DNA of 64,000 bases from CBDEGU01 sp965238045 (GTDB taxonomy: Bacteria; Acidobacteriota; Terriglobia; Bryobacterales; UBA6623): the NCBI GenBank assembly GCA_965238045.1, contig CBDEGU010000012.1, positions 186,001 through 250,000 on the forward strand, given 5' to 3'. Both the position numbers and the translations under genes were made by a program. The stretch's first letter is position 1; each line of letters opens with the position of its first letter. The notes beneath the pieces were generated by a model that saw only the letters and a program-made list of their open reading frames with translations, searched no databases and was not told the DNA's origin. This document shows, in pieces, positions 44,643 to 53,793 of this stretch.

Positions 44643-47282
44643 ATGACACGGACTGCTATGGCGGTGAAAGAGATTGTAATCGCGCTGGCGCTTCTCACGG
44701 CCTTGCCGGTGGCGGTTCAGAGCGCCGAGACGGTTTCGTTCGAGTCCGCGGTTCTGCCTGTGCTGAGGGCCCATTGCGTGAGTTGTCACGGCCGCGAGGC
44801 CACCGTTTCCGGCCTGGATCTGCGCACGGCCTCGCTCGTTCTCGAGGGCTCGGATAACGGGCCGGTTGTCGTGGCCGGGTCGGCGGCGAAGAGCAAACTC
44901 TATCAGCGCATTGCCGATGACAGCATGCCGCCGGGCGATGCGCTCAAACTGTTGCCGGAACAAAAAGAAGTCATTCGGCAGTGGATCAACACGGGGATCA
45001 ACAGCGGGCCGGTCTCGAACGATTCCATCGGCGGCAAACCGGCCGCGAAACGCTGGGCCATTAGCGAGGAAGACCGCCGGCATTGGTCGTTTCAGAGGCT
45101 GGCTCGCCCGGCCGTTCCCGAAACCCGCGGTGGCGAGGGTGTCCGAACTTCGATCGATTCCTTTGTTCTCGCAAAACTCGAAGCGAGACAACTCAAGTTT
45201 TCACCAGAGGCCGCCCGCCCGACGCTGCTGCGCCGGACCTTTCTCGATCTGACGGGGCTGCCGCCCTCGCCCGCCGAAATCCGGCAGTATTTGAACGACG
45301 ATTCCGCGGGCGCCTACGAGGCGCTGCTGGACCGGCTGCTAGCCTCGCCTCATTTCGGCGAGCGCTGGGGACGCCACTGGCTGGATGCCGCGGGCTATGT
45401 AGACACCTACGGGCGCGAGGTGCAGGCCAAGGCGTTTACGCTGGGCAAGGGTAAGTGGAAGTATCGCGATTACGTTATCGGGTCGTTCAATGACGACAAG
45501 CCCTACGACCGTTTTCTGACCGAGCAAATCGCGGGCGACGAGCTTGCCGACTGGCGCGGAGCGGAACGCTACACGCCGGAGATCCGTGAGATGCTCATCG
45601 CCACCGGCTTCCTGCGCACCGCCGAGGACCCTACTAACGCTCCGGAGCGCGATATCGCGCTGCACCGCTATGGCGTGTTGCAGGACACGGTGAAGATTCT
45701 CACCAGCAACGTGCTGGGCCTGACGGTGGCGTGCGCGCAGTGCCATGACCACAAGATCGAGCCGATTGCCCAGCGCGACTACTACCGGCTGACGGCGATC
45801 TTGGGGACGGCCTATAACCCGCGCGATTGGCGAACGCCGCAGAAGCGCATCTTGCCCGATGTCTCGAAGAACATGCAGGCCGAGATCGACGCCCACAATG
45901 AGCGACTCGATGAGGAGAAAAAGCCGCTGACCGAGCGCTTGGAGGTGCTGGGGCGTCCTTACGAGGAGCGCTTGCTGGATGCAAAGCTCGCGGCGTTGCC
46001 CGAGGCTATTCGCCGCGACACGAAAACGGCGCTGCTGATTCCCGCGAAAAAACGCGACGAAGTGCAGAAATACTTGGTGAGAAAATTCGGCAAGCAACTT
46101 GCCGTTTCGAGCGAAAAAGTTCTTGAAGCGATGGAGCCCTCCGAGCGGGAACGGTGGCGGCGGCTGCAAGAGGAAATCAAGACCGTCGACAAGCGGCGCC
46201 GCTCTTACGGCGAAATCCACGCTCTGTTTGACGTCGGGCCGTCGGCGAAGACATTCGTGCTGGCTGGCGGGAACTTCGAAACACCCGCGGCGGGGGTCGA
46301 GCCAGGCGTGCTCGCGGTGCTCGATGATCCCGGGCAACCGTTTGGCGCGGAGCCGGCTGACCCGAACGCCCTCACCAGCGGCAGACGACTAGCGTTTGCC
46401 CGCTGGCTTACCTCGCCCAACGGGCGGGGCGGAGCGCTGGTGGCGCGCGTGATGGCGAACCGCCTCTGGCGGCGGCTTTTCGGGGAAGGCATCGTCGCGA
46501 CGCCGGAAAATCTCGGCAAGTCGGGCGCCGCTCCCACGCACCCGGAACTGCTCGAGTGGCTGGTGGCTGATTTTGTCGCCAACGGCTGGCGCGTGAAGCC
46601 GCTCATCAAGCGGATGATGATGTCGGCGGTCTACCGGCAGGCATCCGCGCGCAAGGATGACGAACACGCCTATGCCGTCGATCCGGAGAACAAGCTTCTG
46701 TGGAAGATGCGGCTGCGCCGGCTTGAGTCGGAGGCGATTCGCGATTCCGTTCTGGCGGTGAGCGGCATGCTCGACCGGCGTCTGGGCGGCCCCGCCGTTA
46801 TGATCGAAACGCGGCCGAGCGGAATGGTTGTCATCAAGGAGCAAGCGCTTCGCGAGCCGGGCGACCGGTTTCGGCGCAGCATCTACCTCGTTCAGCGGCG
46901 CAACAACAATCTGACCATGCTCACGGTCTTCGATCAGCCGGTGATGCGGACTAACTGTCTGCGGCGGGACTCGTCGGCAGTCGTGCTGCAATCGCTGGCC
47001 ATGCTCCATGGCGGCTTTGTGCTGAAGCAGTCGCGGTTTTTCGCCGAACGCATTGCGGAATTTGCGGGCGCCGACACCGCAAGACAAATCGAAACCGCCT
47101 TTGAGCTGGCGCTCGCGCGAAGCCCCAGCGATCGTGAGCGGACCTGGAGCCGCGAACTGCTCCAGCGTGAGTCGCGGCGCGAGCCGCAGCGTGAGGGGGA
47201 GCGCGCGGGCGATACGCTCACCCCGCTCGCCGCGCTGGCTCACGTGCTGCTGAATACCAGCGAGTTCCTCTACGTGGAGTGA
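44643..47282 (+). CDS. Exported PSCyt1-PSCyt2-PSD1 protein (DUF1549/DUF1553)
   Basis: An 879-residue protein from ATG 44643. The signal peptide is EIVIALALLTALPVAVQS. The N-terminal PSCyt1 domain has one c-type haem motif (HCVSCHG near residue 45) and MPPGDALKL. PSCyt2 (DUF1549) follows: RRTFLDLTGLPPSPAEIR and LASPHFGERWGRHWLDAAGY. The C-terminal PSD1 domain (DUF1553) has RVMANRLWRRLFGEGIV and MSAVYRQAS. Such proteins are abundant in Planctomycetes and Solibacteres and pair with DUF1501 proteins; the pair is linked to degradation of complex polysaccharides, but the reaction is unproven. The DUF1501 gene starts three bases after this stop. Confidence 0.95.
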   Translation: MTRTAMAVKEIVIALALLTALPVAVQSAETVSFESAVLPVLRAHCVSCHGREATVSGLDLRTASLVLEGSDNGPVVVAGSAAKSKLYQRIADDSMPPGDALKLLPEQKEVIRQWINTGINSGPVSNDSIGGKPAAKRWAISEEDRRHWSFQRLARPAVPETRGGEGVRTSIDSFVLAKLEARQLKFSPEAARPTLLRRTFLDLTGLPPSPAEIRQYLNDDSAGAYEALLDRLLASPHFGERWGRHWLDAAGYVDTYGREVQAKAFTLGKGKWKYRDYVIGSFNDDKPYDRFLTEQIAGDELADWRGAERYTPEIREMLIATGFLRTAEDPTNAPERDIALHRYGVLQDTVKILTSNVLGLTVACAQCHDHKIEPIAQRDYYRLTAILGTAYNPRDWRTPQKRILPDVSKNMQAEIDAHNERLDEEKKPLTERLEVLGRPYEERLLDAKLAALPEAIRRDTKTALLIPAKKRDEVQKYLVRKFGKQLAVSSEKVLEAMEPSERERWRRLQEEIKTVDKRRRSYGEIHALFDVGPSAKTFVLAGGNFETPAAGVEPGVLAVLDDPGQPFGAEPADPNALTSGRRLAFARWLTSPNGRGGALVARVMANRLWRRLFGEGIVATPENLGKSGAAPTHPELLEWLVADFVANGWRVKPLIKRMMMSAVYRQASARKDDEHAYAVDPENKLLWKMRLRRLESEAIRDSVLAVSGMLDRRLGGPAVMIETRPSGMVVIKEQALREPGDRFRRSIYLVQRRNNNLTMLTVFDQPVMRTNCLRRDSSAVVLQSLAMLHGGFVLKQSRFFAERIAEFAGADTARQIETAFELALARSPSDRERTWSRELLQRESRREPQREGERAGDTLTPLAALAHVLLNTSEFLYVE

Positions 47283-47284
47283 GC

Positions 47285-48715
47285 ATGCCAAACCGAGTGT
47301 TTTCGAGACGAGAGATGCTGGAGCGGTCCGGGCTCGGGTTCGGCGGCCTGGCGCTGGCGTATCTCTGCCAGAGGGAAGCGCTCGCGGCGAAGGCGAATCC
47401 GCGCAATTTTGATCTGACGGCGAAACCGCCGCATCACCGGCCGGCCGCGACGGCCGTGATTCAACTGATGCAGAACGGCGGTCCGAGCCAGATGGACCTG
47501 TTCGATCCCAAGCCCGAATTGCAGCGCCGGGACGGCCAGCGCTACGAGGAAAAAGTCGAGATCCTGCAGGCCGGCAGCGAGAGCAACGAACTGATGGCCT
47601 CACCGTTCTCGTTCCGCAAGTACGGCGACTCGGGGATGGACTTTTCCGAACTTCTGCCTCACACGGCGCGTCTGGCCGACGACATCTGCATGATTCGTTC
47701 CATGCACACCGGCCATAACAATCACGCCGAGGGGCTGACGATGCTCCAGACCGGCAAGATTTTTCCCGGTCGGCCGACGATGGGCGCGTGGATCACCTAC
47801 GGCCTGGGCACCGAGAATCAAGACTTGCCGGCCTACGCGGTCTTGCGCGACCCTCGCGGATACAACACCAACGGCTCGCTCAACTGGGAGAATGGATGGC
47901 TCCCGGCGCTCTACCGGGGCACGGAGTTTTCTAGCGAAGGCGAACTCGTGCTCAACCTGCGTCCAGCGGAGGAGGTGGGGGCGGAGAGCCAGCGCGACCG
48001 TTTGGATCTGCTGGCGAAACTAAACGAGGAGCATCGCCGCGCGTATCCGCGAGAGCTTGCACTGGAGTCGCGAATCCGCAATTACGAACTTGCCGCGCGG
48101 ATGCAGCTTTCCGCCGCCGAGGCGCTCGATCTTAGCCGCGAAAGCGCGGCCACCAGGAAGCTCTACGGACTTGACGATCCGGTGACCGAGGCTTATGGCA
48201 AGCGATGCATGATGGCCCGCCGCATGGTGGAATCGGGCGTGCGCTTCGTGCAGGTTTTTCCCTCGGCCGTGCCCTCGTTCCAGCCCTGGGACCACCACAA
48301 GAATCTGCACACGGCCTTGCCCGATATCTGCGCGCAAACCGATCTGCCGGTGGCCGGCCTGCTTCGTGATCTCAAGAGCCGCGGGCTGCTCGAATCGACG
48401 ATCGTTCTCTGGTGCGGGGAGTTCGGACGTCTGCTGGTCTCGCAGCGTGGCAGCGGGCGCGACCACAACAAGAACGCTTTCACGGTGTGGCTGGCCGGCG
48501 GGGGATTCAAGGGCGGCTGCATCCACGGGGCGACCGATGAAGTCGGCTACCGCTCGGTGGAGGATAAAGTCAGCGTGGCGGATCTTCATGCGACGGTTCT
48601 GGAAAGTCTCGGACTGAATTTTCGAGAACTGAGTTTCCGGCATAGCGGCCGGGACGAGACGCTGACCGACTTTCCGGCGACTGGCGCGCAAGTGGTTCGC
48701 GAGGTGCTTGCTTAG
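47285..48715 (+). CDS. Tat-exported DUF1501 protein
   Basis: A 476-residue protein. ATG 47285 is chosen because GGAG lies five bases upstream; GTG 47279 overlaps the previous stop. The Tat motif is FSRREMLERSGLGFGGLAL. The DUF1501 domain (PF07394, alkaline-phosphatase/sulfatase-like fold) is clear: AVIQLMQNGGPSQMDLFDPK, MIRSMHTGHNNHAEGLTM, WDHHKNLHTALPD and VLWCGEFGRL. The function of the family is unknown. It is almost always paired with a PSD1 protein, as here. Confidence 0.95.
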   Translation: MPNRVFSRREMLERSGLGFGGLALAYLCQREALAAKANPRNFDLTAKPPHHRPAATAVIQLMQNGGPSQMDLFDPKPELQRRDGQRYEEKVEILQAGSESNELMASPFSFRKYGDSGMDFSELLPHTARLADDICMIRSMHTGHNNHAEGLTMLQTGKIFPGRPTMGAWITYGLGTENQDLPAYAVLRDPRGYNTNGSLNWENGWLPALYRGTEFSSEGELVLNLRPAEEVGAESQRDRLDLLAKLNEEHRRAYPRELALESRIRNYELAARMQLSAAEALDLSRESAATRKLYGLDDPVTEAYGKRCMMARRMVESGVRFVQVFPSAVPSFQPWDHHKNLHTALPDICAQTDLPVAGLLRDLKSRGLLESTIVLWCGEFGRLLVSQRGSGRDHNKNAFTVWLAGGGFKGGCIHGATDEVGYRSVEDKVSVADLHATVLESLGLNFRELSFRHSGRDETLTDFPATGAQVVREVLA

Positions 48716-48852
48716 CAGCCCGCGGAAGAAGTGGGACTGCATTTTCGCTAATTGCAGGTTCTCTCTAATTACAGATTCTGTAGTATGCTAGCTGTCAGAT
48801 TGCGCCCACGCCAGTGACAGGGCGGATACCACCAGCACTACCGGAGTTCAGC

Positions 48853-50178
48853 ATGAAAAATTCCCACACAAGACGTCTTTTCCTGGGCGCGACGTCGGCC
48901 GCCGTGGCGGCGAGCGCGGCTGCGTCCAGACTGGGCGAGAAGCCGGCGCTGCTGGGAGGAACTCCAGTTCGGTCCAAGCGCTTTCCGTCGTGGCCGGTTG
49001 TCGAAAACAACGACGAGCAAGCCTGGATGTCGGTGCTGCGTTCGAGGCAGTGGAACCGCAGGCGCGGGGGCGCGGTGAAAGCGGTGGAGGAGGAGTGGGC
49101 CCGCAGGCTTGGCGCCAAGCACTGCCTGGCGACATCGGCCGGCACGACGGCGCTTTGGACCGCGATGAATGCGCTGGAAATCGGGCCGACCGACGAAGTG
49201 CTCGTGCCCCCCTATACCTTCATCGCTACCGTCAATGTCGTTCTGCTGCAGCACGCCATGCCGGTATTTGTCGATACCGACCGGCTGACCGGGCAGATGG
49301 ACGCCACCAAAATCGAGGAGAGGATCACGCCGCGAACCCGTTGCATCATGCCCGTGCACCTGGGCGGCGCCTCGGCCGATATGGACGCGATCCTCGCGAT
49401 CGCGAAGAAGCATCGTCTGACGGTGGTCGAGGATGCCTGCCAGGCTCACCTGGCCGAGTGGCGCGGCAAGGCCGTCTCGACCCTTGGCGACATGGGCTGC
49501 TTCAGCTTCCAGGCATCAAAGAATCTCAACTGCGGCGAGGGCGGCGCGCTGCTCACCAATAGCGATGAACTGCTGGCCCGCGCGGAGCGGTTTCACAATA
49601 ACGGCAACTCGCTGGGCAAGGCGCCGTTTCCGCTTCCCAGCCGCACCAACGGCTGCAATCTGCGCATGACCGAGTTTCAGGGAACGCTGCTGCACTCGCA
49701 GATGGCGCGCGTGGAAGAGCAGTCGCGGCTTCGCGAGAGCAACGCGAACTACCTCACCGCCATGCTGCGCGAGATCGAAGGTATCGAGCCGGCTCGTATG
49801 TATGACGGCTGCACGCGTAATGCCTACCACCTCTATATGTACCGCTACGATCCGGCCGGGTTTGCCGGACTTCCCCGCGCGAAGCTTCTTGAAGCGATGC
49901 GGGCCGAGGGCATTCCCAGTTCCCCTGGATATCGTCCGCTGAACAAGGACCCGTTTCTGCGCGACACCTTTGAAACACGGGCGTTTCAGGCAATCTACAG
50001 CCCGCGCGAGATCGCCGACTGGCACGACCGCAATCACACACCCGAGAATGACCGGCTGTGCGAGGAAGCCGTCTGGATGGGCCAGAGCACTCTACTGGGC
50101 GGCCGCGACGACATGGAGCAAGTGGCCGAGGCGGCGCGAAAGATTCAGAAATTCGCCGTAGAGATTCGGCAAGCCTGA
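48853..50178 (+). CDS. DegT/DnrJ/EryC1/StrS-type aminotransferase with a Tat signal
   Basis: A 441-residue protein from ATG 48853, with GGAG upstream. The N-terminus TRRLFLGATSAAVAASAAAS is a Tat-type signal, which is odd for a PLP enzyme of this family. The aminotransferase body starts with LLGGTPVRSKRFPSWPV. It has LATSAGTTALWTAMNALEIG, VPPYTFIATVNVVLLQHAMP, VVEDACQAH and the PLP lysine in SFQASKNLNCGEGG near residue 222. The family usually transaminates keto-sugars (for example AHBA synthase or StrS types). Here it may act on a sugar outside the cytoplasm, or the signal may be non-functional. Confidence 0.9.
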   Translation: MKNSHTRRLFLGATSAAVAASAAASRLGEKPALLGGTPVRSKRFPSWPVVENNDEQAWMSVLRSRQWNRRRGGAVKAVEEEWARRLGAKHCLATSAGTTALWTAMNALEIGPTDEVLVPPYTFIATVNVVLLQHAMPVFVDTDRLTGQMDATKIEERITPRTRCIMPVHLGGASADMDAILAIAKKHRLTVVEDACQAHLAEWRGKAVSTLGDMGCFSFQASKNLNCGEGGALLTNSDELLARAERFHNNGNSLGKAPFPLPSRTNGCNLRMTEFQGTLLHSQMARVEEQSRLRESNANYLTAMLREIEGIEPARMYDGCTRNAYHLYMYRYDPAGFAGLPRAKLLEAMRAEGIPSSPGYRPLNKDPFLRDTFETRAFQAIYSPREIADWHDRNHTPENDRLCEEAVWMGQSTLLGGRDDMEQVAEAARKIQKFAVEIRQA

Positions 50179-50222
50179 TTGGTGAATCGGGGCTGATCGC
50201 CGGGCGGCTCGCGCAAGAGTGA

Positions 50223-51184
50223 CTAGCGAGTCTTGAGCAAGGCCAGGGTTGCCCAGCCGGTGGTGCAGAGGTGCTGAGCGTAACTCTGCGATCCAGAAGG
50301 CCGGGTTGTCTCGATCCAGCCTCCGGCGGGCAGTTGGGATTGGACGAGATAGGCTCGTCCCTGATTTATGAGGCTCTGATATTGGGCTGGTTTGCCGATC
50401 GAGTGCAGCGCGAGGACGGCCATCGCCGTGTAGAAGACCTCGGACGGGGACTTGGCGTAAGGTCCCCATCCGCCGTCGCCGGCCTGGCCCTGCTGCAACA
50501 CTTCGATTGCCTGGCGGAGACGATGTTCGGCGCCTTGCAGGGCTGGCCGGCGAGTCCGGTCGTGAAGCGCCAGCACGGTCGCCGCCGCATCGAGCACCGA
50601 CGCGGGCGTCGTGTCAAGGAACCAGAGGTCGGCCCGCGCGATGGCCTCGGAGAAGCGCTCCCGGCCGGCTGCTTCCAGCACGCCCGGGCACTGTACGTCG
50701 CCAGATGCAACCCATAGGTGCAGGGCGAGCCCACCGTGCCCTGCTCGTCAATTTCCCAATATCCCTGCTCGTCCTGATAGGGGAGAAGGCTCTGGGCGGC
50801 CCGCAGGAGAGGTTTCTGGCTCGTAATGTCGCCAGAGGCCGAGGCGGAGGCGAGCGCGGAAGCAAACTGGATGCGGGCAAGCTTCAGGTCGCTGAAAGCG
50901 GCCTCCCCTTGATTGTGATCCCACGCCAGGGGCTGCCGAAGCCACTCGCTCGTATCTTCGAGCGCAGGCGAGGGAACGCGCAGCCCCAGTTGTTTCGCGG
51001 TGTAGAGAGCTCGCGCGCCGTCGCCGTTGTTATGGCAGGAATGGCAACGGTTCTCCTCGAACCAGCGGGGCACTTCTTGGGTTAGGTAGTGAACGGCCCG
51101 CCACTCGGGCGAGTCTTCGGGCGCTTGCGCGGCCGCGGCGGCCAGCAAGAGCAGGCAACCCAAAATGCCAGAGATCGTCCGCAC
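50223..51184 (-). pseudogene. Exported alpha-toroid (squalene cyclase-like) protein with a CXXCH motif, frameshifted
   Basis: GTG start at 51184 with a signal peptide (GILGCLLLLAAAAAQA). One haem-type motif, CHSCHNNGDG, is near residue 50. The next part (YLPYQDEQGYWEIDE-like and QKPLLRAAQSLLP segments) and the second frame (GDGGWGPYAKSPSEVFYTAM, YLVQSQLPAGGWIETTRP) have the QW-like repeats of squalene-hopene cyclase/prenyltransferase toroids. The frame switches near 50685: one missing base in the run cccgggc rejoins SARA to LEAAGRERFSEAI. Reading through gives about 320 residues. It is convergent with the catabolic genes. Its role is unknown, and it is not a normal hopene cyclase. Confidence 0.8.
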
Positions 51185-51333
51185 CGGAGTATCTCGATTC
51201 TACCTCTCCCGAGTTCGGCGCGGCCGCGACGCGGCGCCAGCAGCCGGCCGGGCGCTCATGCAAGAAGGCATCCGCATGCGCTGATGTATTGCGCATTCCT
51301 TCAGGCAAGATCAGCGGCAAGGAGACGCTCTCG

Positions 51334-51657
51334 ATGCAACGCTACGGAATGGTGCTGCGAGTTAAACCCGAAAAATTCGAGGAATACAAAAGGTATCATG
51401 AACGCGTCTGGCCAGAGGTGCTTAGCCTGATCCGCGATTGCAACATCCGCAACTACTCGATCTTTCACAAGGATTCCTATCTGTTCGCCTATTTCGAATA
51501 CACCGGAAGCAACTATCAGGCCGACATGGGGAAAATGGCCGAAAGCCCAAGAATGCAGGCATGGTGGGATCTGATGGAGCCGATGCAAGAGCCCCTTCCC
51601 GCACGGGGTGACGGCGAGTGGTGGGCCCAAATGGAAGAAGTCTTCCACACGGATTGA
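51334..51657 (+). CDS. L-rhamnose mutarotase family protein
   Basis: A 107-residue protein from ATG 51334, with AAGGAG nine bases upstream. It matches the RhaM family (PF05336): QRYGMVLRVKPEKFEEYKRY, then YHERVWPEV with the catalytic-type His, IRNYSIFHKDSYLFAYFEY and a C-terminal WWAQMEEVFHTD. The fold is a dimeric alpha-beta barrel. The enzyme interconverts anomers of L-rhamnose or a related deoxysugar. It sits 92 bp upstream of an enolase-superfamily gene, so it probably feeds the same sugar pathway. Confidence 0.9.
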   Translation: MQRYGMVLRVKPEKFEEYKRYHERVWPEVLSLIRDCNIRNYSIFHKDSYLFAYFEYTGSNYQADMGKMAESPRMQAWWDLMEPMQEPLPARGDGEWWAQMEEVFHTD

Positions 51658-51749
51658 AGATGGAGACGAAGCGTACCAGCGAAGAGAACATCGCGGCCGC
51701 GTTGCGGCGGGTGGCAGCAAAGTGCTAACTGTCGTTTGGAGCATAGGAA

Positions 51750-52865
51750 ATGAAAATCACCGACGTTGAGGCGATCCATCTGCGGCTTCCCAAGGTGGAG
51801 GAAATCGCCGACGGCACGCAGGACGTTCTTCTTGTCAAGATCTCGACCGACGAGGGGGTGAGCGGGATTGGCGAGGTTACCTCACAGTCCTATGTCTGCA
51901 AGGCGATCTTTGAAGCTCCGCGATCGGCCGAGCGGCGTCACGGGTTGCGGCAGATTCTGGTCGGAGAGAATCCGCTGGAGATCGATCGTCTGTGGGAACG
52001 AATGTACTATCAGACGAACCGCTATGGCCGTCGCGGAGCCGCCATTCACGCGATCAGCGGAGCCGACATCGCTTTGTGGGACATCCGCGGAAAAACCGAG
52101 GGGAAACCGGTCTATGAATTGCTCGGCGGCAAGCAGCGCGACAGCGTGCGCGCCTATGCCAGCTACCTGTTTGGCGAGACGCCCGACGCAACGGCGAAGC
52201 TGGCTCGCGAGGCCGATGACCTGGGGCTAAGAGCCGTGAAGTTCGGCTGGGGGCCTTTCGGGCAAGATCCGGTCGCGGATTTCGAGCATGTCGAGGCCGC
52301 GCGGCAAGTTCTCGGCGACGGACGCGACCTGATGGTCGATGCCGGACATGCCTGGGGGTGGGAAACCGGGCTGGAGAGAGCCAAGCTTCTCGAACCGCTT
52401 CGCATCCAATGGCTAGAGGAACCGCTCTCGCAAGACGATCGCAAAGGATATAAGAAACTGTGCGAATGGTCGCCCGTGCCGATCGCCGCCGGCGAGGGCG
52501 ACGTAACGCACTGGGATTTCGAGGACCTCATCGAACGAGGTCTGCATGTGATTCAGCCCGATGTCGCCTTCTGCGGCGGACTCACCGTCTGCGCGAAGGT
52601 TTCCGAGATGGCGGAAGCCGCCGGACGCCGGTATGTGCCGCATTGTTTCAGCACCGGCATTAATCTCGCCGCCTCGCTGCACTGGATGGCTTCAACACCG
52701 GGCGGCGACTTGGTGGAATATTGTCTGCGGCCCTCGCCACTGATGCGAAAACTCGTCAGAAATCTGCCGCCACTCAAAGATGGCCGCGTTGCGGTTCCCA
52801 GCGGTCCGGGACTTGGGATTGAACTGGACGAAGAGATCGTCGAGAAGTACCGGGTGCGCTATTAG
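51750..52865 (+). CDS. Mandelate racemase/muconate lactonizing-type enolase-superfamily enzyme (putative sugar-acid dehydratase)
   Basis: A 371-residue protein. It starts MKITDVEAIHLRLPKVEEIA. The C-terminal barrel has AVKFGWGPFG (about residue 165), metal ligands Asp in MVDAGHAWG (about 196), Glu in WLEEPLS (about 222) and Glu in IAAGEGD (about 248), and the general base His in VPHCFSTGIN (about 297). The pattern is near the rhamnonate/fuconate dehydratase group. Rhamnose mutarotase next door supports a deoxysugar-acid substrate. Dehydratase activity is inference. Confidence 0.88.
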   Translation: MKITDVEAIHLRLPKVEEIADGTQDVLLVKISTDEGVSGIGEVTSQSYVCKAIFEAPRSAERRHGLRQILVGENPLEIDRLWERMYYQTNRYGRRGAAIHAISGADIALWDIRGKTEGKPVYELLGGKQRDSVRAYASYLFGETPDATAKLAREADDLGLRAVKFGWGPFGQDPVADFEHVEAARQVLGDGRDLMVDAGHAWGWETGLERAKLLEPLRIQWLEEPLSQDDRKGYKKLCEWSPVPIAAGEGDVTHWDFEDLIERGLHVIQPDVAFCGGLTVCAKVSEMAEAAGRRYVPHCFSTGINLAASLHWMASTPGGDLVEYCLRPSPLMRKLVRNLPPLKDGRVAVPSGPGLGIELDEEIVEKYRVRY

Positions 52866-53072
52866 TCCGCGTCCCCGCGGCGGTGTCATCCCGGCGGCGG
52901 GGCCCGGCCTCGCGGGACGCCTCGCGCGATAGCTCGCCGGACGGCGGACTGGCAGCGCCGGTTTGCAACCGCCCCAGAATTCCTTCAAGATAAAGGGCAG
53001 GGTTTCCCGCGGGCCTTCCTATGACCGGCCGGGCAGGGAAGCCGCCACGCACAGACGGGAGCGGGTACAGAA

Positions 53073-53297
53073 ATGCTGGATACGATTAGCGGATATCTTT
53101 TTTGCCTCATCTTGGGATCCATCGGACTCGGCGCCGCCGCGTGGCTCGCAGTAACGGGGCAGGTGATCGAATCAATCGACGATCTGTTCGTGGTACTGCT
53201 ATGTCTGCTGATGACCACGGTTTGTTTCGGATACCTGGGCTGGCGCGTTCAGATCGCCGTGGTTGCGGCCACGACGACGAAGAAGAAGAAGAAATAG
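53073..53297 (+). CDS. Small membrane protein with a lysine-rich tail
   Basis: A 74-residue protein with two hydrophobic segments (YLFCLILGSIGLGAAAWLAV and LFVVLLCLLMTTVCFGYLGW) and a C-terminal Lys run. A GGGAGCGGG site lies ten bases upstream. Not recognised. The stretch 53298-53577 after it shows nothing firm. Confidence 0.6.
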   Translation: MLDTISGYLFCLILGSIGLGAAAWLAVTGQVIESIDDLFVVLLCLLMTTVCFGYLGWRVQIAVVAATTTKKKKK

Positions 53298-53577
53298 CAC
53301 GAAAGGCCCCCCCCCTCCCGCACGGGCCGCCGGCCGGTCGCGCGGGCGCTAGCCGCGCCCCATGCGCATTCCGTAGCACGGACATTCGATGTTCGCTTGA
53401 AGAGGACGGGAGGCTGTGAAAAAATGCTGGGACAGCCAGCCGCGCATGGCCTAAGTCCTGGCGACTCAGAAAGCGTCTCGCCAGCGCTTGCGACAGTCGC
53501 GATTTTTTCACGGCTTCCGGTTCCCATTCGCCGGGCCACACGCCGGGGATGGATTTCGAGTTCGTGCGCGGAGGGAT

Positions 53578-53793
53578 TCAGGCGGCGAACGGATCTTCGG
53601 GCCGCGTGTTGAAATCGGACGGGGACGAGGGCTTGTCCCGGCGCGAGGCATGCTCTTGTTTCCGGATGCTATCGAGGACCCGCGCCAGCCCAAGCATGGA
53701 CTCCGAGACGCGGGCGGCCTGTTCAGGATCGGCGCTCTGTCTGGGATCGGCGGCCTCGCTTTGGGAGGGATGATCTTGTTCGGCGTAACTCAT
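53578..53793 (-). CDS. Small acidic protein translationally coupled to the BY-kinase gene
   Basis: A 71-residue hydrophilic protein starting MSYAEQDHPSQSEAADPRQS, with a helical middle (SESMLGLARVLDSIRKQEH). Its ATG (53791-53793) overlaps the kinase stop as ATGA, with GGAGG upstream, so it is probably translated together with the kinase. It has no membrane segment. Not recognised; it may be a cytosolic accessory of the exopolysaccharide complex. Confidence 0.6.
   Translation of the reverse strand: MSYAEQDHPSQSEAADPRQSADPEQAARVSESMLGLARVLDSIRKQEHASRRDKPSSPSDFNTRPEDPFAA

Noticed and set aside
41971..44698. Two long minus-strand frames over the propeller and amidohydrolase genes
   Set aside because: No signal peptide, no motif, and they oppose well-supported genes.
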